Positions 27,135 to 34,464 are shown, counted from the stretch's first letter. The stretch: 64,000 bases of DNA from Stenotrophomonas beteli (GCF_001431665.1 NZ_LLXV01000013.1:1-64000), one strand, 5' to 3'. Numbers and translations are program-made. The notes: a model not told the origin generated them from the sequence alone.

Positions 27135-27590
27135 TCAGTCCTTGGCGTTGCGCTTTGATTTTGGTTTTGTAGGAGGTAGTTGCCCTGGGGCTAACTCGAG
27201 CTCGCCTTCAAGCGCTCGAATTCCGTTCAGCACCATGCTGAGGATTTCTTCTTCGACCGTTCGACCGCTCGCCTTGGCGGCATGGCGGATGCGGTCCATC
27301 TCCGACGCTGGGAATGCGATCGGTATACGGCCACCATCCGGGTCAACCATGTCGACATGCACCAAGTCTTCGCCCTTTCGGAGGAATTCCGGGGTAACCC
27401 CTAGAGCGTCGGCAAGCTTCAGCAGCATGCCGGGCCTGGGTAGAGCGATGCCCTGCTCGTATCGCGAGATCTGGCTGAAGTTGACCCCGGCTCGTTCTCC
27501 TAGCTCCCGCTGAGTCAGCCCTGCGCGCTCTCTGGCATTGCGGAGAGTGATCGGGAAGTTGCGTTCATCTATGGAGGGGGGAGAAGCCAT
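27135..27590 (-). CDS. Transcriptional regulator, XRE HTH fused to ribbon-helix-helix
   Basis: The 151-residue product has a clear XRE helix-turn-helix at about 14-68 (LRNARERAGLTQRELGERAG; SQISRYEQGIALP). A second domain at about 88-130 (RIPIAFPASEMDRIRHAAKA, GRTVEEEILSMVLNGI) reads as an Arc/MetJ-type ribbon-helix-helix. Two DNA-binding folds in one chain are unusual. The start codon lies only 7 bases beyond a predicted -10, suggesting a leaderless transcript as for lambda cI from PRM. It is divergent from the RHH-Rha operon and faces the CTCAAC operator. Confidence 0.85.
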   Translation of the reverse strand: MASPPSIDERNFPITLRNARERAGLTQRELGERAGVNFSQISRYEQGIALPRPGMLLKLADALGVTPEFLRKGEDLVHVDMVDPDGGRIPIAFPASEMDRIRHAAKASGRTVEEEILSMVLNGIRALEGELELAPGQLPPTKPKSKRNAKD

Positions 27591-27597
27591 GCCGTAA

Positions 27598-27626
27598 AGA
27601 ATAGCCGCCGCTCAACGAAACTCAAA
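27598..27626 (-). promoter_or_regulatory. Predicted promoter for HTH-RHH regulator
   Basis: On the minus strand TTGAGT (27620-27625) is 16 bp from TATTCT (27598-27603). The -35 lies inside the first CTCAAC pair (27611-27626), so the operator would control it directly. The ATG is 7 bp downstream of the -10. Confidence 0.5.
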
Positions 27627-27683
27627 AAAAGTAGTTGACGATGGGATGTAACTCAACAATACTCAACCTCAACGAAACTCAAC
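27611..27683 (+). promoter_or_regulatory. Operator array: three CTCAAC-N4-CTCAAC direct-repeat pairs
   Basis: Pairs lie at 27611-27626 (CTCAACGAAACTCAAA), 27652-27667 (CTCAACAATACTCAAC) and 27668-27683 (CTCAACGAAACTCAAC). Within each pair the half-sites are exactly 10 bp apart, one helical turn, as RHH repressors prefer. The first overlaps the leftward promoter. The second covers the rightward -10. The third fills the rightward leader up to the ribosome site. Confidence 0.75.
27635..27663 (+). promoter_or_regulatory. Predicted promoter for RHH-Rha operon
   Basis: TTGACG (27635-27640) is 17 bp from AATACT (27658-27663). The -10 lies inside the second CTCAAC pair, so repressor binding would block it. 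Confidence 0.6.
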
Positions 27684-27696
27684 AGGAGTAGTGAAG

Positions 27697-27846
27697 GTGA
27701 GCAAAGAGCAAGTGGTTCTGGTTGTCCCGGCGGAGCTGAAAGCCTGGTTGAAGCAGCAGGCACAGGCCGAGTCGAGGTCGGTCAACTTCATCGCCACAGC
27801 GCTGCTGATGCAGGCCAAGGCCGCCAAGGTGGGGGAAGTCGCATGA
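27697..27846 (+). CDS. Small ribbon-helix-helix (Arc-type) protein
   Basis: The 49-residue product starts at GTG 27697, eight bases after AGGAG. A GTG at 27691 is too close. The sequence SKEQVVLVVPAELKAWLKQQ then AESRSVNFIATALLMQAKAA has the strand-helix-helix plan of Arc/MetJ proteins, which bind DNA as dimers through the beta ribbon. It is the first gene rightward from the CTCAAC operator and overlaps Rha by ATGA. It is a good candidate for a Cro-like second repressor. Too short for common gene finders. Confidence 0.75.
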   Translation: MSKEQVVLVVPAELKAWLKQQAQAESRSVNFIATALLMQAKAAKVGEVA

Positions 27847-28361
27847 ACGGCCTCGACCACGCCTCCGAGGTGGTCATGCTCTCGGGCAAGCACGTGATGA
27901 CGGACAGCCGGAAGGTAGCGGAAGCGTTCGGGAAGCGGCACGCGCACGTGACTCGAAAGATCCGAGGCCTCATGAAGAAGCTGCCGGAAGGGGGGGCGCC
28001 CATTTTTGGGCACACCCCCTACATCGATAGCCACAACGGTGAGACCTATGACCTCTATCAGATGAACAAAGATGGGTTCATGCTTTTGGTAATGGGCTTC
28101 ACGGGTGACGAAGCGCTGAAGGTGAAGCTCGAGTTCATCGCCGCATTCAACGAGATGGCGGAGTTTGTTCGGGCACAGGTTGACGGTGCGCTGCAGCGCT
28201 GGGAGGTCGCGTACGTGGAGTACCGCGCAGACCTGGAGCATGCCTCTCGGTGCGGGAAGGATCTATCCAACTGGCGCGGGCGGAGGCTGGTTCACCTTGC
28301 CCGACTGGAGCAATTGGACCCGCAGATAAAGCTCCCGCTGATTGCGAGTGAAGCGGCATGA
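27843..28361 (+). CDS. Rha-family phage regulatory/antirepressor protein
   Basis: The 172-residue product contains the Rha domain: MTDSRKVAEAFGKRHAHVTR, IRGLMKKLPEG, YDLYQMNKDGFMLLVMGFTG and ALKVKLEFIAAFNEMAE (about 19-110). Rha proteins interfere with lysogenic regulation and affect growth with host IHF. The C-terminal 60 residues are a helical Arg-rich extension. It follows the RHH gene by overlap and precedes a small Zn protein, forming one rightward operon. Confidence 0.87.
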   Translation: MNGLDHASEVVMLSGKHVMTDSRKVAEAFGKRHAHVTRKIRGLMKKLPEGGAPIFGHTPYIDSHNGETYDLYQMNKDGFMLLVMGFTGDEALKVKLEFIAAFNEMAEFVRAQVDGALQRWEVAYVEYRADLEHASRCGKDLSNWRGRRLVHLARLEQLDPQIKLPLIASEAA

Positions 28362-28385
28362 GCAGCCGCAGGCCCCAGAAAAAGA

Positions 28386-28415
28386 GAAACGCCCCGGCGG
28401 CAACCGAGGCGTTTC
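28386..28415. terminator. Hairpin with A-tract, possible leftward terminator
   Basis: GAAACGCC and GGCGTTTC form an 8-bp stem with a 14-base loop. The T-rich tract lies on the minus-strand side, so it fits leftward termination better, although no leftward gene ends here. Its presence inside the longer frame starting at 28358 supports the internal start at 28442. Confidence 0.4.
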
Positions 28416-28441
28416 AGAAATCGACTTCCGGAGAGGAAATC

Positions 28442-28753
28442 ATGGCGAAGACTACACGCAGCGCGCTGGCTGTCAACTTTCCACGTTGCCACGGCTACTG
28501 CGATCACTGCGGACACGGGCTTTCCTACGAGCATGGCTATGTTCGTAGGAGCCGGGAAACGGCGGCTGGGACGTTCAGGTTCGACTTCTGCCGGACGTGC
28601 GAAGGATCGATTGCCAGCAAGCGCAAGGAGCAGCGGGAGAAGGCCTACATGCGTGCGATGGCGCGGCATGCAGCGCGCTACTCACACGGGTTTGGATGTT
28701 TCGTAGCGCAATGGTTTGGTTTGCCCGAGCCGCCACCGGCGGTAATGGTTTGA
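28442..28753 (+). CDS. Small putative zinc-ribbon phage protein
   Basis: The product has 103 residues from ATG 28442, which has a strong GAGAGGA ribosome site. An upstream ATG at 28358 overlaps the Rha stop but would run through a hairpin. CHGYCDHCGHG (about 17-27) and FCRTCEG (about 54-60) supply five cysteines for a zinc ribbon. A basic linker (SKRKEQREKAYMRAMARH) and hydrophobic C-terminus follow. Function is unknown. It is the last gene of the rightward regulatory operon before a strong terminator. Confidence 0.65.
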   Translation: MAKTTRSALAVNFPRCHGYCDHCGHGLSYEHGYVRRSRETAAGTFRFDFCRTCEGSIASKRKEQREKAYMRAMARHAARYSHGFGCFVAQWFGLPEPPPAVMV

Positions 28754-28760
28754 TCCCCCA

Positions 28761-28786
28761 GCCCCGCATTGCGGGGCTTTTCATTT
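28761..28786 (+). terminator. Rho-independent terminator closing regulatory cassette
   Basis: GCCCCGC-ATT-GCGGGGC is followed by TTTTCATTTT. It insulates the regulatory operon from the tail fibre gene, which begins 17 bp downstream. Confidence 0.88.
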
Positions 28787-28802
28787 TGGAGTCAAGAATC
28801 AG

Positions 28803-30347
28803 ATGACTATCTCCGCCAATGACCGCCGCAAAACCTACGTGGGGAACGGCGTCGCCACCGCGTTCAACGGGCCGAGGGCGTTCCTGTCCAGCCACATTCA
28901 GGTGTTCACCGGCACGCACCCGGTCTATCACCTGGTGCCGCCGGCGCAGTACACGGTGGCCGGGCTGCGGCAGCCGGCCAGCGTGGTGACCTTCAACGTC
29001 CCGCCTGCGCTGAATGCCGACATCCTGATCCTGCGCACGGTCCCCATGGACCAGCCGACGGACATCACCAACCAGGGCGCATTCCTGCCGGAGATCCACG
29101 AAGACGCTTTCGACTACCGGGTGATGCAGCTGCAGCAGCTGCTGGACAACGGCATGCAGTTGGTCCAGGACCCGGTTACGGGCGAGTTCGTCTGGGACGC
29201 CAAGGGCAGCCGCATCACCAACGTGGGCGACGCCACGGCCTTGGCGGACGCCTTGAACCTTCGCAGTGCGCTGGTGCTGATCGAGCAGATCCAAGGCGGA
29301 GGCGGCACGATCGGAATCACGCCGCGGCTGTGGACGTTCGAGGGCGACGGGGAGGTGACCGACTTCCCTCTGGCCGGCGCCGACGTGCTGAGCCCGCTGT
29401 TCTACGACACCGCAGTCGAGATCACTGCCGGTGCTGGAAACTACAAGGTGTCCCGGCCGGTTGATGCGGCTGGGGTAGGGGAATTCCTGATCGTGCCGGG
29501 TGTCGATGGTGCGCCGCCGGCGATTCGGTTCAAGGTTCCGCTGGCTGACGGCGTTCAGGGCTTCACCACGTTGCGCGGCTACGCCAGGCCGTGGATCGGT
29601 GAACCGCCGGTCTACACGGTTGCGCCGCGGATCGTCAGCGTCACCGGCAACACCACGCTGGCCGGGGACATGCACAACACCCTGATCCTGGCCAACTCGG
29701 CCACGCCGATCACCCTCACCATGCGGGCGAACACCGGCGGCAGCGCCGACTGGAAGGAAGGACAGTTCTTCTCGGTGCTACAGGTAGGCGCCGGCCAGGT
29801 AACGCTCGCCGTCGAGGGCGGTGGGCCACTCACCGTGCCGCCGAGCTTCCAGGCGAAGACCCGCGCACAGGGCTGCATCATCAGTGGCACCTGCCTTGCG
29901 CCTGACGCCGACGCATGGGTGGCCGCCGGTGATCTGCTGCGGGTGGCTGCGGCAGTCGACCTGCAGTGCTTCGACCTGATCGACCGCTCGGTGCTGATCG
30001 GCTCCAATATCACCACCGGTGTGAGCAAAGACAGCCTTATCCTGCCCTACGGGCTGATGCTGGACACCATCGCTAACGGTGGGATCTACGCCACCCTGTC
30101 CACCGCGCAGGCCACTGGCGTGGTGCTCACCGTGGACGTCAACCGGAACGGGACCAGCATCCTGTCCACGAGGCTGACCTTCGACAACAACGAGCGCAGC
30201 ACGCAGACCGCGGCGATCCCCGCCGTGTACGAGGCCGGCGGCAACATCCTGGCCAAGGGCGACGAAATCACGATCGACGTCGACCAGATCGGTACCGCCA
30301 ACGCCAAGGGGCTGCGGGTGTACCTGGTCGGCCAGAGGGCAGGCTGA
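28803..30347 (+). CDS. Tail fibre/appendage adaptor, T7 gp17-like N-terminus
   Basis: The 514-residue product has an N-terminal domain (about 1-125) of the T7 tail-fibre type: RRKTYVGNGVATAFNGPRAF, PAQYTVAGLRQPASVVTFNV, ILRTVPMDQPTDITNQGAF and HEDAFDYRVMQLQQLLDNG. A short collagen-like turn (GGGGTIGIT) leads to repeated beta domains and a C-terminal jellyroll-like part (ILSTRLTFDNNERSTQTAAI; GDEITIDVDQIG). The first domain attaches to the nozzle. The rest probably supports the receptor-binding protein encoded next. Confidence 0.83.
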   Translation: MTISANDRRKTYVGNGVATAFNGPRAFLSSHIQVFTGTHPVYHLVPPAQYTVAGLRQPASVVTFNVPPALNADILILRTVPMDQPTDITNQGAFLPEIHEDAFDYRVMQLQQLLDNGMQLVQDPVTGEFVWDAKGSRITNVGDATALADALNLRSALVLIEQIQGGGGTIGITPRLWTFEGDGEVTDFPLAGADVLSPLFYDTAVEITAGAGNYKVSRPVDAAGVGEFLIVPGVDGAPPAIRFKVPLADGVQGFTTLRGYARPWIGEPPVYTVAPRIVSVTGNTTLAGDMHNTLILANSATPITLTMRANTGGSADWKEGQFFSVLQVGAGQVTLAVEGGGPLTVPPSFQAKTRAQGCIISGTCLAPDADAWVAAGDLLRVAAAVDLQCFDLIDRSVLIGSNITTGVSKDSLILPYGLMLDTIANGGIYATLSTAQATGVVLTVDVNRNGTSILSTRLTFDNNERSTQTAAIPAVYEAGGNILAKGDEITIDVDQIGTANAKGLRVYLVGQRAG

Positions 30348-30348
30348 C

Positions 30349-32166
30349 ATGACCGCGCGCATCTTTGACCGCCCGGACCTGGACCAGCAGCTGGGGCAGA
30401 AGGCGCTGTACGTTGCCGGCCTGTTCCCTGGCGCCGAGCCTTCGGCCGCCTACGAGGGGCGCCTGCAGATCAAGAACGGGATCGGTGCCTGTCAGGTGCG
30501 GCAGGTCGACGGCGACCGCCTGCCCGAGGGGCACCGACTGTACGTAGACCAGGTCACCCAGGAAGTGGTGTTGGCCTGGCCGGCCTACGTTTCCGGCCTC
30601 GCGCCGATCGTCAATCCTGGGTTCGAAGCCGGCGACTCTGGCTGGATCGGTGGGCCGGGATGGAAGATCGCCACCGAGAACCCGCCCACCGGCCTGTGGG
30701 CGGCCGGCTACCTCAACGCGCAGGGCGAGTCCCGCATTTCCAGCACCTCGCGCTACTCGGTGTTTCCCGGGCAGGTGACCCACGCAAAGTGCCAGGTGCG
30801 CCAGGGTGCATCGTCGGAAGGCAATGCGGGCGCCTCGGTGATGCTGGAATACCGGAACCTCGCCGGCGAGGTGATCGACTCGGCCGAGGGCAACCGGGTC
30901 ATGTCGGCCAGCAAGAACCGGGTCTACGACTCCAACGTGACCGGGGTGGCACCGGCGGGCGCGGCGACGATCAACGTGGCCGGTAACGGCATCCGCTACC
31001 GCGAGAACAAGATTCTCTTCGTGGATACCTTCGAGTGGGACCACACGGTCCCGTCGGCTGGCATCAATTACGAGAAGCTGCTGAGCCTGTCCCTGCTGGT
31101 CAGCGACTCGCGCGGCCGCAGCTACCTGTGGAAGGGCACGGTGAGCGTCGTCCTGTGGGATGGCGCGTGGCAGGCCCGCACGCGCGGCAGCATGGAATGG
31201 CGCGGCGTGCCCTATGCCATCAAGTACAACGGGGCAGGGCGGCTGCTGATGGGCGGCCACGATGGGAACATTTGGTGGTCGGACGATAAGGGCGTGACCT
31301 GGACGCGGATCATCCAGCCGCCTGACCCGGGGACGCCGTACTACACAAGGTCCTTTTCCTACAACGACCGCGACCAGGTGCTGGTGGCCTGTGGTCACTA
31401 TGTGTCGCGCAGCCTGGATGGCGGCCTCACCTGGGCGCGCAGCTACACGCCCTACGACTCGGCTTGGCAGTTCGTTAAATGGATCCCCGAGTGGAACATC
31501 TTCATCGCGGTGGGCGCTGGCGCCTATACCCGACGGATCCTCACGCTCAATGCTGGCGGCGCCGCTCCGGTCAATAAGAGCAATACCGGGAATTACTATC
31601 ACGTTGGCTACAACGCGGTGCACGATCGCGCGATTTGCCTGCCTCATGGCAGTGGCAGCTACGCGGTGTGCACGGCTGACCCTACCGCTACGGCCTGGAC
31701 CTATCCCACCAGCCCAGCCGGGACGAGCATCAACGGCCGATATGGCTTGGCCAGCCTGCCCAATGGCGACGTTTGGGTTTCCGGGGTGGACTCAACGACC
31801 AGCATCAACGGCTACATGGTGTCGCACGATGGCGGCCTGACGTTCGGACGGCCTGTTGTTCCGTCCGATCTCCCGGGCGTCCCCGCTGGGTACAACGTTG
31901 CCGGGTTCGTCGCGTACGACGAGACGCTGCGCCTGCTGGTGATCCAGCCCTACATGTCAGGTCCCGGCGTGGGCAGCTCCCGACAGTTCATCAGCCGCGA
32001 CAACGGCGCCACGTTCCAAGCCACGGACATTCCAGCGCCGCTGGCGGGCACGATCATGGCTATCCCGGAGGGCATCGTGTGGTCCCCATCGGCGGGCTGC
32101 TTCATCGGTTCCGATATCGACAGCAACCCGATCATCTACTTCAGCCGCACAGGGCTGTTCAAATAA
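30349..32166 (+). CDS. Receptor-binding/tailspike protein with BNR (Asp-box) repeats
   Basis: The 605-residue product starts one base after the previous stop. Residues about 85-235 contain a carbohydrate-binding-like beta domain (NPGFEAGDSGWIGGPGW). The C-terminal half carries four Asp-box repeats: SDDKGVTW near 309, SLDGGLTW near 354, SHDGGLTF near 491 and SRDNGATF near 548. These mark a sialidase-type beta-propeller. Such propellers in phage bind or cleave surface glycans. Catalytic residues of true sialidases were not identified, so binding is safer than enzymatic activity. Confidence 0.75.
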   Translation: MTARIFDRPDLDQQLGQKALYVAGLFPGAEPSAAYEGRLQIKNGIGACQVRQVDGDRLPEGHRLYVDQVTQEVVLAWPAYVSGLAPIVNPGFEAGDSGWIGGPGWKIATENPPTGLWAAGYLNAQGESRISSTSRYSVFPGQVTHAKCQVRQGASSEGNAGASVMLEYRNLAGEVIDSAEGNRVMSASKNRVYDSNVTGVAPAGAATINVAGNGIRYRENKILFVDTFEWDHTVPSAGINYEKLLSLSLLVSDSRGRSYLWKGTVSVVLWDGAWQARTRGSMEWRGVPYAIKYNGAGRLLMGGHDGNIWWSDDKGVTWTRIIQPPDPGTPYYTRSFSYNDRDQVLVACGHYVSRSLDGGLTWARSYTPYDSAWQFVKWIPEWNIFIAVGAGAYTRRILTLNAGGAAPVNKSNTGNYYHVGYNAVHDRAICLPHGSGSYAVCTADPTATAWTYPTSPAGTSINGRYGLASLPNGDVWVSGVDSTTSINGYMVSHDGGLTFGRPVVPSDLPGVPAGYNVAGFVAYDETLRLLVIQPYMSGPGVGSSRQFISRDNGATFQATDIPAPLAGTIMAIPEGIVWSPSAGCFIGSDIDSNPIIYFSRTGLFK

Positions 32167-32267
32167 AGGCAGGGAGGGTCGAGCCTGGCTCGGCCCTGCC
32201 CGAACGATTCAGCGAGGTGGCTGGCTCGTTCGCAGGATCTGCGACGGAAGGCCGTATCCTCCCGGCC

Positions 32268-32612
32268 ATGCCGCTCCCCTCCGACTTCCACTGGACTACC
32301 AGGTCCTCCAGCAACCCGGATGACCTCCCAACCGTGATTGCCTGTGAAGGGGTGTGGGTGGTGGCTATGATCCAGCGGGTGAACGACGGGATCTGGATTG
32401 CCTCGCTGGACCGGCACCGGCATGGCCCCGGCGGTCCATTCCGCTGGTGCAGCAGCTACGAGCAGGGTCGGGCAGGGGCCGAGCTGTGGGTGGCCAGGCA
32501 CGAGGCCCGGCTACGCGAGGACTTGGCCAAGATCCGGGAGTACCGGGAGGCAGTCGCGGGGAACCGCCTGCTGAAGGACAGCCTGAAGCCGCCATTCAGG
32601 GGAATGGGGTAG
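32268..32612 (+). CDS. Conserved protein at prophage right end, unknown function
   Basis: The 114-residue product starts at ATG 32268. TVIACEGVWVVAMIQRVNDG, RHRHGPGGPFRWCSSYEQGR and EAREDLAKIREYREAV-like helices (EARLREDLAKIREYREAVAG) are visible. The first half is beta-rich and the second helical. It is a last-gene passenger before the attachment site and has no recognised family. The 100-bp gap before it has no clear promoter. Confidence 0.6.
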   Translation: MPLPSDFHWTTRSSSNPDDLPTVIACEGVWVVAMIQRVNDGIWIASLDRHRHGPGGPFRWCSSYEQGRAGAELWVARHEARLREDLAKIREYREAVAGNRLLKDSLKPPFRGMG

Positions 32613-32736
32613 GGATCGGATGCACCCTATGCGGGCGTAAGTGATTGATCGGATTGGGCCGCAATCTGCACTTTTGGGAGGGGCTGCGCGGTCCTGAAAT
32701 CCTTGCAGATCAACAGGATATGCCTATCTGTAACGA

Positions 32737-32784
32737 TGCCTGGGGGGCAGAGGGTCGTCGGTTCGAATCCGGCCGTCCCGACCA
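32737..32784 (+). other. Prophage right attachment site: 3' half of tRNA-Pro(GGG)
   Basis: The sequence aligns to the 3' half of a tRNA: anticodon loop CTGGGGG (anticodon GGG), 3' anticodon stem GCAGA, variable GGGTC, T arm GTCGG-TTCGAAT-CCGGC, acceptor strand CGTCCCG, then ACCA. The 5' half is missing and the expected 5' anticodon stem reads GATGC instead of TCTGC. The intact tRNA should therefore be rebuilt at the left prophage end outside the window. Confidence 0.82.
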
Positions 32785-32800
32785 CTGTGATGAATCAAGA

Positions 32801-32830
32801 AGCCCGCGCAGTGATGCGTGGGCTTTTTTG
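32801..32830 (+). terminator. Original tRNA-Pro terminator
   Basis: AGCCCGCGCA-GTGA-TGCGTGGGCT is a 10-bp stem followed by a T-run. It lies 16 bp past the tRNA fragment and marks where bacterial DNA resumes. Confidence 0.85.
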
Positions 32831-32901
32831 TGCGTGCGGTGTATGCTGCGCGCCACTCGTACTACCGCGGCTGCTGAACCCGGTACTCACGAGAACACAT
32901 C

Positions 32902-33102
32902 ATGGAATCTGCAAGAAACCGCGCCTGGCGTCGCAGCCAGGCCCGCAATCGCGGTGGCGACCGCGCCACGACCGCGTACAGCTACAAGCCCGAGAAGAAC
33001 TGGAAGCTGCTGTATACGCGTGACGCCAAGCTCGCGCGCGCACGCCAGCTGGGCTTCACCTATCCGGTCCTCAGCGCCCGCCAACTGCAGGAACAGGAAT
33101 GA
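32902..33102 (+). CDS. Small basic conserved protein
   Basis: The 66-residue product is strongly basic (ARNRAWRRSQARNRGGDRA; PEKNWKLLYTRDAKLARARQ). Its ATGA end overlaps the phosphatase-like gene, so the two form an operon. The C-terminal part (LGFTYPVLSARQLQEQE) looks ordered. Function is unknown. It is the first chromosomal gene after the prophage. Confidence 0.65.
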   Translation: MESARNRAWRRSQARNRGGDRATTAYSYKPEKNWKLLYTRDAKLARARQLGFTYPVLSARQLQEQE

Positions 33103-33440
33103 TCAACCTGCTGTTCGTCTGCAGCCGCAACCAGCTGCGCAGCCCGACCGCCGAAGCCATGTGGCGACGGCGGCCCGGCTTCGCCGTGCTGTCGGCCGGC
33201 ACCAGCCCGCATGCACGACGCCCCATCGGTCCGGCGGACATCCGCTGGGCCGATGTCATCTTCGTGATGGAAGCCAAGCACCAGCATCGCCTGCAGGCCG
33301 CATACGCACGCCTGCTCGAACACAAGCGCCTGCATTGCCTGGACATCCCCGACGACTATCGCTGCATGGATCCGCTGTTGATGGACCTGCTGGACGCCAA
33401 GGTGGCCGCATATCTCGGTCAGCTGCCGGCAAAGCGGTAG
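33099..33440 (+). CDS. Low-molecular-weight tyrosine phosphatase-like protein
   Basis: The 113-residue product has the P-loop near its N-terminus, LLFVCSRNQLRSPTAE, which fits C-x5-R-S. DIPDDY near residue 86 supplies the usual general-acid Asp. It is shorter than typical LMW-PTPs (about 150), so some peripheral helices are missing. The expected activity is dephosphorylation of phosphotyrosine proteins. It is coupled to the small basic protein, and its 3' end overlaps the convergent acetyltransferase gene by 22 bp. Confidence 0.82.
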   Translation: MINLLFVCSRNQLRSPTAEAMWRRRPGFAVLSAGTSPHARRPIGPADIRWADVIFVMEAKHQHRLQAAYARLLEHKRLHCLDIPDDYRCMDPLLMDLLDAKVAAYLGQLPAKR

Positions 33441-33868
33441 ATCAGCTCCGGATCTCCTTCCTCCAGTCCATGCACGATGCCGCTGTCGATGAAACCCGAG
33501 GCGGCGAGCAGGCGCTGCATGCCGGTGTTGGAGGCATTGGTCGAAGTGAACAGCCTGCCTTGGCCCTGCAGCGCGGTGGCATGGCGCAGCAGGGCGGCAC
33601 CCACGCCCTGGTTGCGTTGTTCGCGCGCCACCATCAGCATCTCGATGAAGGCTTCGCCGAAGAAGTGATGGTGGATGACCAGGTAACCGGCCAGCTGGCC
33701 GGCCCGTTCGGCCACATGCACGCCACCGCCGGCCTGCCAGTCGGTGATCTGCCGTGCGCGTCGCGGATCGTGGGCCGCAACGCTGTCGAGCGCGATCAGC
33801 GCGGGAACGTCGGTGGGCATCGCCTCGCGGATATGCAGCAGGGTCGAGGAGGGGGCGGGCGGGACCAT
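33419..33868 (-). CDS. GNAT-family N-acetyltransferase
   Basis: The 149-residue product begins with LHIREAMPTDVPALIALDSV. The acetyl-CoA-binding motif is MLMVAREQRNQGVGAALLRH near residue 80, and the end is MQRLLAASGFIDSGIVHGLE. Length and order match single-domain GNATs. The substrate cannot be told. It is convergent with the phosphatase-like gene, sharing 22 bp at the 3' ends. Confidence 0.85.
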   Translation of the reverse strand: MVPPAPSSTLLHIREAMPTDVPALIALDSVAAHDPRRARQITDWQAGGGVHVAERAGQLAGYLVIHHHFFGEAFIEMLMVAREQRNQGVGAALLRHATALQGQGRLFTSTNASNTGMQRLLAASGFIDSGIVHGLEEGDPELIYRFAGS

Positions 33869-33954
33869 CGAAGACTCCTGGGCTGGGGGCGCCCAGTCTA
33901 TCGATCACCTCGGCCGTATCTGCGCATCCGCCACAGCCAGCGTGTGGTCGGCAG

Positions 33955-34464
33955 TCAATACACACGGAACTCGGCACGGCAGCCATCGCTGACCCACACG
34001 CCGCGGCGGTCCCAGCCCCAGTTGCGATCCTCGATGCAGGCTGTCACCGATTTCTGCCTGACCAGCCGCACCTCGTGGCGCACGCGAATCCGGCACTCCT
34101 TGTCCTTGTTCTCGTAGGACTCGCAGACCAGGCGTTCGCCCTCGTTGTCGCGATCACGGCCGCGGCCACGTCCCGGCCAGCGGCCACGTTCGTCGGCGAC
34201 GAACTCAGCGCGGCAGCCGTCGGTCACCCACAGCATGCGCCGGCTCTGGCCCCAGTTCTGGTCTTCCACGCAACGGGTCACCGACAGCTGCCTGGCCAGG
34301 CGCATCGGGCCCTCGATGGGGCATTGCTCGGTCTTGTTGAACTGGGATTCGCAGCGCAGCGCTGGAATGTGATCAGTGTCGTAGTCCTGGGCGGCCACGG
34401 CGGTGGCGGCCAGCAGCAGGGCAAGGGCGGCGCCGGTGATCGGCAGCAGCGGGCGAAGAGTCAT
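33955..34464 (-). CDS. Secreted DUF3011 protein
   Basis: The 169-residue product has a signal peptide (LLPITGAALALLLAATAVAA). Two cysteine-containing repeats follow: RCESQFNKTEQCPIEG...VTDGCRAEF (about 40-90) and VCESYENKDKECRIRV...VSDGCRAEF (about 110-165), joined by an Arg/Gly-rich linker. Each repeat holds four Cys and a WG(Q/W) motif. The family is DUF3011, of unknown function. A plus-strand paralogue lies at 39156. Start 34464 is chosen for the signal peptide. Confidence 0.85.
   Translation of the reverse strand: MTLRPLLPITGAALALLLAATAVAAQDYDTDHIPALRCESQFNKTEQCPIEGPMRLARQLSVTRCVEDQNWGQSRRMLWVTDGCRAEFVADERGRWPGRGRGRDRDNEGERLVCESYENKDKECRIRVRHEVRLVRQKSVTACIEDRNWGWDRRGVWVSDGCRAEFRVY

Larger units (their letters stand above)
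1..32784 (+). mobile_element. Podovirus-type prophage, right-hand part (left end outside window)
   Basis: A continuous run of phage genes covers replication, recombination, lysis, packaging, head, tail, ejection and fibre functions, nearly all on the plus strand with 4-bp start/stop overlaps. The portal, gp11-, gp13-, gp14-, gp15- and gp16-like genes point to a T7-type tail machine. The head genes resemble those of Bordetella phage BPP-1 (Bbp14-19), which is a family-level inference. The right boundary is a 3' tRNA-Pro fragment. Integrase, excision and primary repressor genes are not in the window. No frameshifted essential gene was seen, so the visible part could be functional. Confidence 0.93.

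Noticed and set aside
28358..28441. Upstream start for the zinc-ribbon protein
   Set aside because: It would translate through a hairpin and lacks a strong ribosome site, whereas ATG 28442 has one. It remains possible because it overlaps the Rha stop.
28803..32166. Diversity-generating retroelement as in phage BPP-1
   Set aside because: Head genes resemble BPP-1, but no reverse transcriptase frame, template repeat or C-type lectin-like C-terminus was seen near the fibre genes.
32613..32736. Additional gene or excisionase between the last prophage gene and the attachment site
   Set aside because: No frame of plausible length with a ribosome site. The stretch appears non-coding.
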